Assembly (NCBI GenBank): GCA_963698645.1
Contig: CAVORP010000009.1
Location: forward strand, 62,001-126,000
From: Ovoidimarina sp963698645
GTDB lineage: Bacteria > Pseudomonadota > Alphaproteobacteria > Rhodobacterales > Rhodobacteraceae
Length of the DNA stretch: 64,000 nt
Direction of reading: 5' to 3'
The notes beneath the pieces were generated by a model that did no database searches, had not been told where the DNA came from, and saw only the letters and a list, made by a program, of their open reading frames with translations. The position numbers and the translations under genes were made by a program. Positions within the stretch are counted from its first letter, which is position 1. The number at the start of each line of letters is the position of its first letter. Below, in pieces: positions 62,117-64,000 of this stretch.

Positions 62117-62888
62117 TCACCAGCGCCCGGTTGCGGCGCGCAGGATCAGGCTGAAACGTTTGCGAACCTCGGGTGGGTCCAGCAGCCCGTCGGCGACACG
62201 CGCGGGATCGGCGGCAGCGCGGGACAGGACGGGCCCTGCGAGCCAGACCGCGAGCAGCGCCGGGCGCACGGAAGCCGGGATCGCGTGGCGCGATCGGCGC
62301 GCGAGCGCGAGACGGGCAAGACCGTCGCGCGCCAAGGTCTGGACCGTGCCCGGGCGGCCATCGGGCAGCGGCTTTCGCCCCCGGGCCTCGAGCGCGGGGA
62401 TCGCGCGGAGCCAGTTCGCCAGCCCCATGGCATGGCCCGCGTTGCGGATCACCGGTTCGAGGTCGCGACCCGCGCCCAACGCCCGAGCCGCGACCCAGAG
62501 AAGCCCGGCCGCGGTGGCGTCGATATGGGCCTCGAAGGCCGCGTGATCCTCGAACGGGTCGGTATAGATATCCCAGCGGCGGGCGGCGATGGCACGGTCG
62601 AGGATTTCGGCGGCGGGCGCATCGAGCACCGCGGCCAAGGGGCGTCGCCACCTCGTGACGGCGCACCGGCCCGCCTGCGCGGATCTCTTCGAGCACGTCG
62701 CGCCACCATTGCAGGCGCATCTCGGCGATCATCGGCTCGGCTGTCAGCCAGGGGGCGCGGGAGATTTCGAGGTTGAAGGCATAGATCGGGAACAGGACCG
62801 CACGGGCGGCGGGCGGCGCGGCCATGGTCGCGGCGAAGCGGTCGGGATCGCCCCGGGCCACGAGGTCGGCGCAGGCCTGAAGGCTCAT
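62117..62888 (-). pseudogene. Squalene/phytoene synthase family protein, frameshifted once
   Basis: ATG 62888 begins MSLQACADLVARGDPDRFAA and runs through IYAFNLEISRAPWLTAEPMI to HEVATPL. The next conserved part, AAVLDAPAAEILDRAIAARR, is one base on and continues to the stop at 62117. Removing one base at 62637-62638 (CTTGGCC on the gene strand) gives a 256-residue protein. It has the all-helical prenyl-synthase fold but lacks the standard Asp-rich catalytic pairs. It is closer to the NDUFAF6-like group implicated in complex I assembly, so a terpene role is doubtful. The start overlaps the methyltransferase stop (ATGA). Confidence 0.85.
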
Positions 62889-63601
62889 GACGGCACCGCG
62901 ACGACCTGCAGATAGCCGGTTTCGGATCGGACCGCGCGCCATGCGGCGGTCTCTGCCGCCGCGGCATCGAGCACGGAGGTGAGTTCCGCCCCCGCCCCCG
63001 GGCGAAGCTTTGCAATCCGGGCCTCCATCGGTGAATAATAGGCTTCCCACGCGGCATCGGGAAGCGCCGTGGCGTCGAGCACGTCGAAGCCTGCGGCGCG
63101 CACGATATCAAGAAGCGCCGCACTGCCGTGGATCTCTGTCTCTTCGCCGTCCCAGAAGGCCCGGGCGGCCTCCGACGGCGTGTCGGTGAAGAAGGCGGGA
63201 TGGGAAAAGACCACCGCGCCCTCCGGCGCAAGCGCGGCGTGAAAGAGACCAAGCCCCTGTTCCAACCCGAGGAAATAGAGCGCGCCGGCGCACCAGATCA
63301 GGTCGAACGGACCGGTGAGAGTGCCCATATCCATGACCCGTGCCGTGACGCGCGGGTCGCCCGCATGGCGCTTTGCGGCGGCTTCGATGAAACCCGGCTG
63401 GGTGTCGATGGCCAGCACGCTGCCTCCGGGTGCCCAGTCGAGCAGCCCCGCGATATCGGCCCCCGTGCCGCAGCCCGCGTCACAGATCCGCTGGTCGCGG
63501 CCCGCGCCCAGAAGCCGCAGTGCAAAGGCCTGTGTCGCGCGATCGCCCGGCCCTTGGCGCGGCAGGCTTTGCTGAAATGCGAGGAACGCCTCCGAGGTCA
63601 C
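62885..63601 (-). CDS. Class I SAM-dependent methyltransferase
   Basis: A 238-residue methyltransferase with motif I RICDAGCGTGADIAGLL (about residues 38-54), VLAIDTQPGFIEAAAK, DLIWCAGALYFLGLEQG and EGAVVFSHPAFF. The substrate is unknown. It is coupled by ATGA to cimA upstream and to the squalene/phytoene synthase-like gene downstream, so it is the middle gene of a three-gene operon. Confidence 0.87.
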   Translation of the reverse strand: MTSEAFLAFQQSLPRQGPGDRATQAFALRLLGAGRDQRICDAGCGTGADIAGLLDWAPGGSVLAIDTQPGFIEAAAKRHAGDPRVTARVMDMGTLTGPFDLIWCAGALYFLGLEQGLGLFHAALAPEGAVVFSHPAFFTDTPSEAARAFWDGEETEIHGSAALLDIVRAAGFDVLDATALPDAAWEAYYSPMEARIAKLRPGAGAELTSVLDAAAAETAAWRAVRSETGYLQVVAVPS

Positions 63602-64000
63602 GAGACGGGCGCCCCGTCGCGCACGAGTTTCCAGTTGATCGCGTCGAGAAGCGCCTCGAACGAGGCATCAACGATGTTGGCGCTGACGCCGACGGTGGCC
63701 CATCGGCGGCCCTGCGCGTCCTCGCTGTCGATTACCACGCGGGTCACGGCCTCGGTTCCGCCCTGTGTGATGCGGACCTTGAAATCCACGAGCCGCAGGT
63801 CGTCGATATAGCTCTGGTAGGGTCCGAGATCCTTGCCAAGAGCCTTGGCCAACGCGTTGACCGGGCCGCGGTCGCCGCCGGTTTCATCCATGCTTTCGGA
63901 GACCGAGAGCATCTTTTCGTCGCCGATCTTGACCACCACCACGGCCTCGGAGAGGCTGACCATCCTGTTGTACTTGTTCTTGCGGCGTTCGACCGTGACC
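63598..64000 (-). CDS. cimA: Citramalate synthase, C-terminal part (cut by window edge)
   Basis: Only the last 133 codons or so are in the window. The sequence reads EAVVVVKIGDEKMLSVSESM, GPVNALAKALGKDLG, DLRLVDFKVRITQGGTEAVT and RVVIDSEDAQGRRWATVGVS. This is the C-terminal LeuA-type allosteric dimerisation domain typical of the long CimA-type 2-isopropylmalate/citramalate synthases. It makes citramalate for isoleucine synthesis from pyruvate and acetyl-CoA. Its stop overlaps the methyltransferase start (ATGA). Confidence 0.85.
   Translation of the reverse strand, partial: VTVERRKNKYNRMVSLSEAVVVVKIGDEKMLSVSESMDETGGDRGPVNALAKALGKDLGPYQSYIDDLRLVDFKVRITQGGTEAVTRVVIDSEDAQGRRWATVGVSANIVDASFEALLDAINWKLVRDGAPVS

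Noticed and set aside
24332..62638. Programmed +1 frameshifting at CUU-G as in prfB
   Set aside because: Not adopted as the explanation. The slip site lacks a following stop, CTTG is read without shifting in intact genes, and gyrA breaks at a different sequence. Kept only as an alternative.

Overview
This is a high-GC chromosomal segment from an alphaproteobacterium, most likely a member of the Rhodobacteraceae. The main evidence is the conserved minus-strand series dusB-ntrB-ntrC-ntrY-ntrX-(YcxB-like)-trkA-trkH-hfq-hflX, an NtrC without the sigma54-contact GAFTGA motif, a canonical CtrA box, an FNR-type box, Usg and RatA/COQ10 family genes, and two Hint-domain proteins. There is one tRNA gene (Leu, CAA). 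I saw no CRISPR array, prophage, complete IS element or rRNA.

Layout. 1-1575: sparse accessory DNA with a small zinc-cluster protein, a small membrane protein, an orphan FNR-type box and a possible coding remnant. 1576-8517: a tightly overlapping minus-strand catabolic operon (HyuA, HyuB joined to a HisC-type aminotransferase, a maleate-isomerase/Asp-Glu-racemase protein, MmgE/PrpD). 8983-15154: rpoH, a Gfo/Idh/MocA oxidoreductase, a hydroxyisobutyrate-dehydrogenase-family enzyme, a penicillin-acylase-type hydrolase and a lipoprotein. 15151-27570: the nitrogen regulation, K+ uptake and RNA chaperone block. 27820-38108: housekeeping genes (ispF-pgpA-cinA, hpt, cobK, alkA, esterase, MFS, zinc peptidase, DedA/DsbB-like, excalibur protein, usg). 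38300-47305: gyrA, trmFO, methyltransferases, gluQRS, hisI, a NifU-type scaffold and ridA. 47384-54332: a PQQ-type sugar dehydrogenase diverging from a complete branched-chain amino acid ABC transporter (SBP-livG-livF-orf-livH-livM). 54301-59958: two Hint proteins, modABC and a universal stress protein. 60126-64000: tRNA-Leu, a transglutaminase-like peptidase, a Gly/His/Asn-repeat secreted protein, and a cimA-methyltransferase-squalene/phytoene synthase-like operon cut by the window edge.

The most unusual property of the window is a set of about ten reading-frame breaks in genes that otherwise look fully conserved: ntrB, ntrC (two), gyrA, a PQQ dehydrogenase (two), modA (two), a squalene/phytoene synthase-like gene and a methyltransferase. 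The HyuB/HisC fusion may be another. Nearly all are repaired by removing one base, and in eight of them that base can be an A on the + strand; five lie in the same CAAG context (CTTG on the gene strand). Because gyrA is essential, systematic sequencing or assembly error is the simplest reading. Recent decay or a recoding process are the alternatives, and the pattern needs reads or RNA/protein data to resolve.

Other points of interest: GyrA carries Leu and Glu at the quinolone-resistance positions; a terminator hairpin after rpoH contains the ribosome-binding site of the next gene; a dispersed convergent-gene terminator element occurs twice; and a 20-bp sequence with 22-bp tandem periodicity occurs at two unlinked loci. 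Gene starts were chosen from ribosome-binding sites, stop-start overlaps and family N-termini. Coordinates include stop codons.
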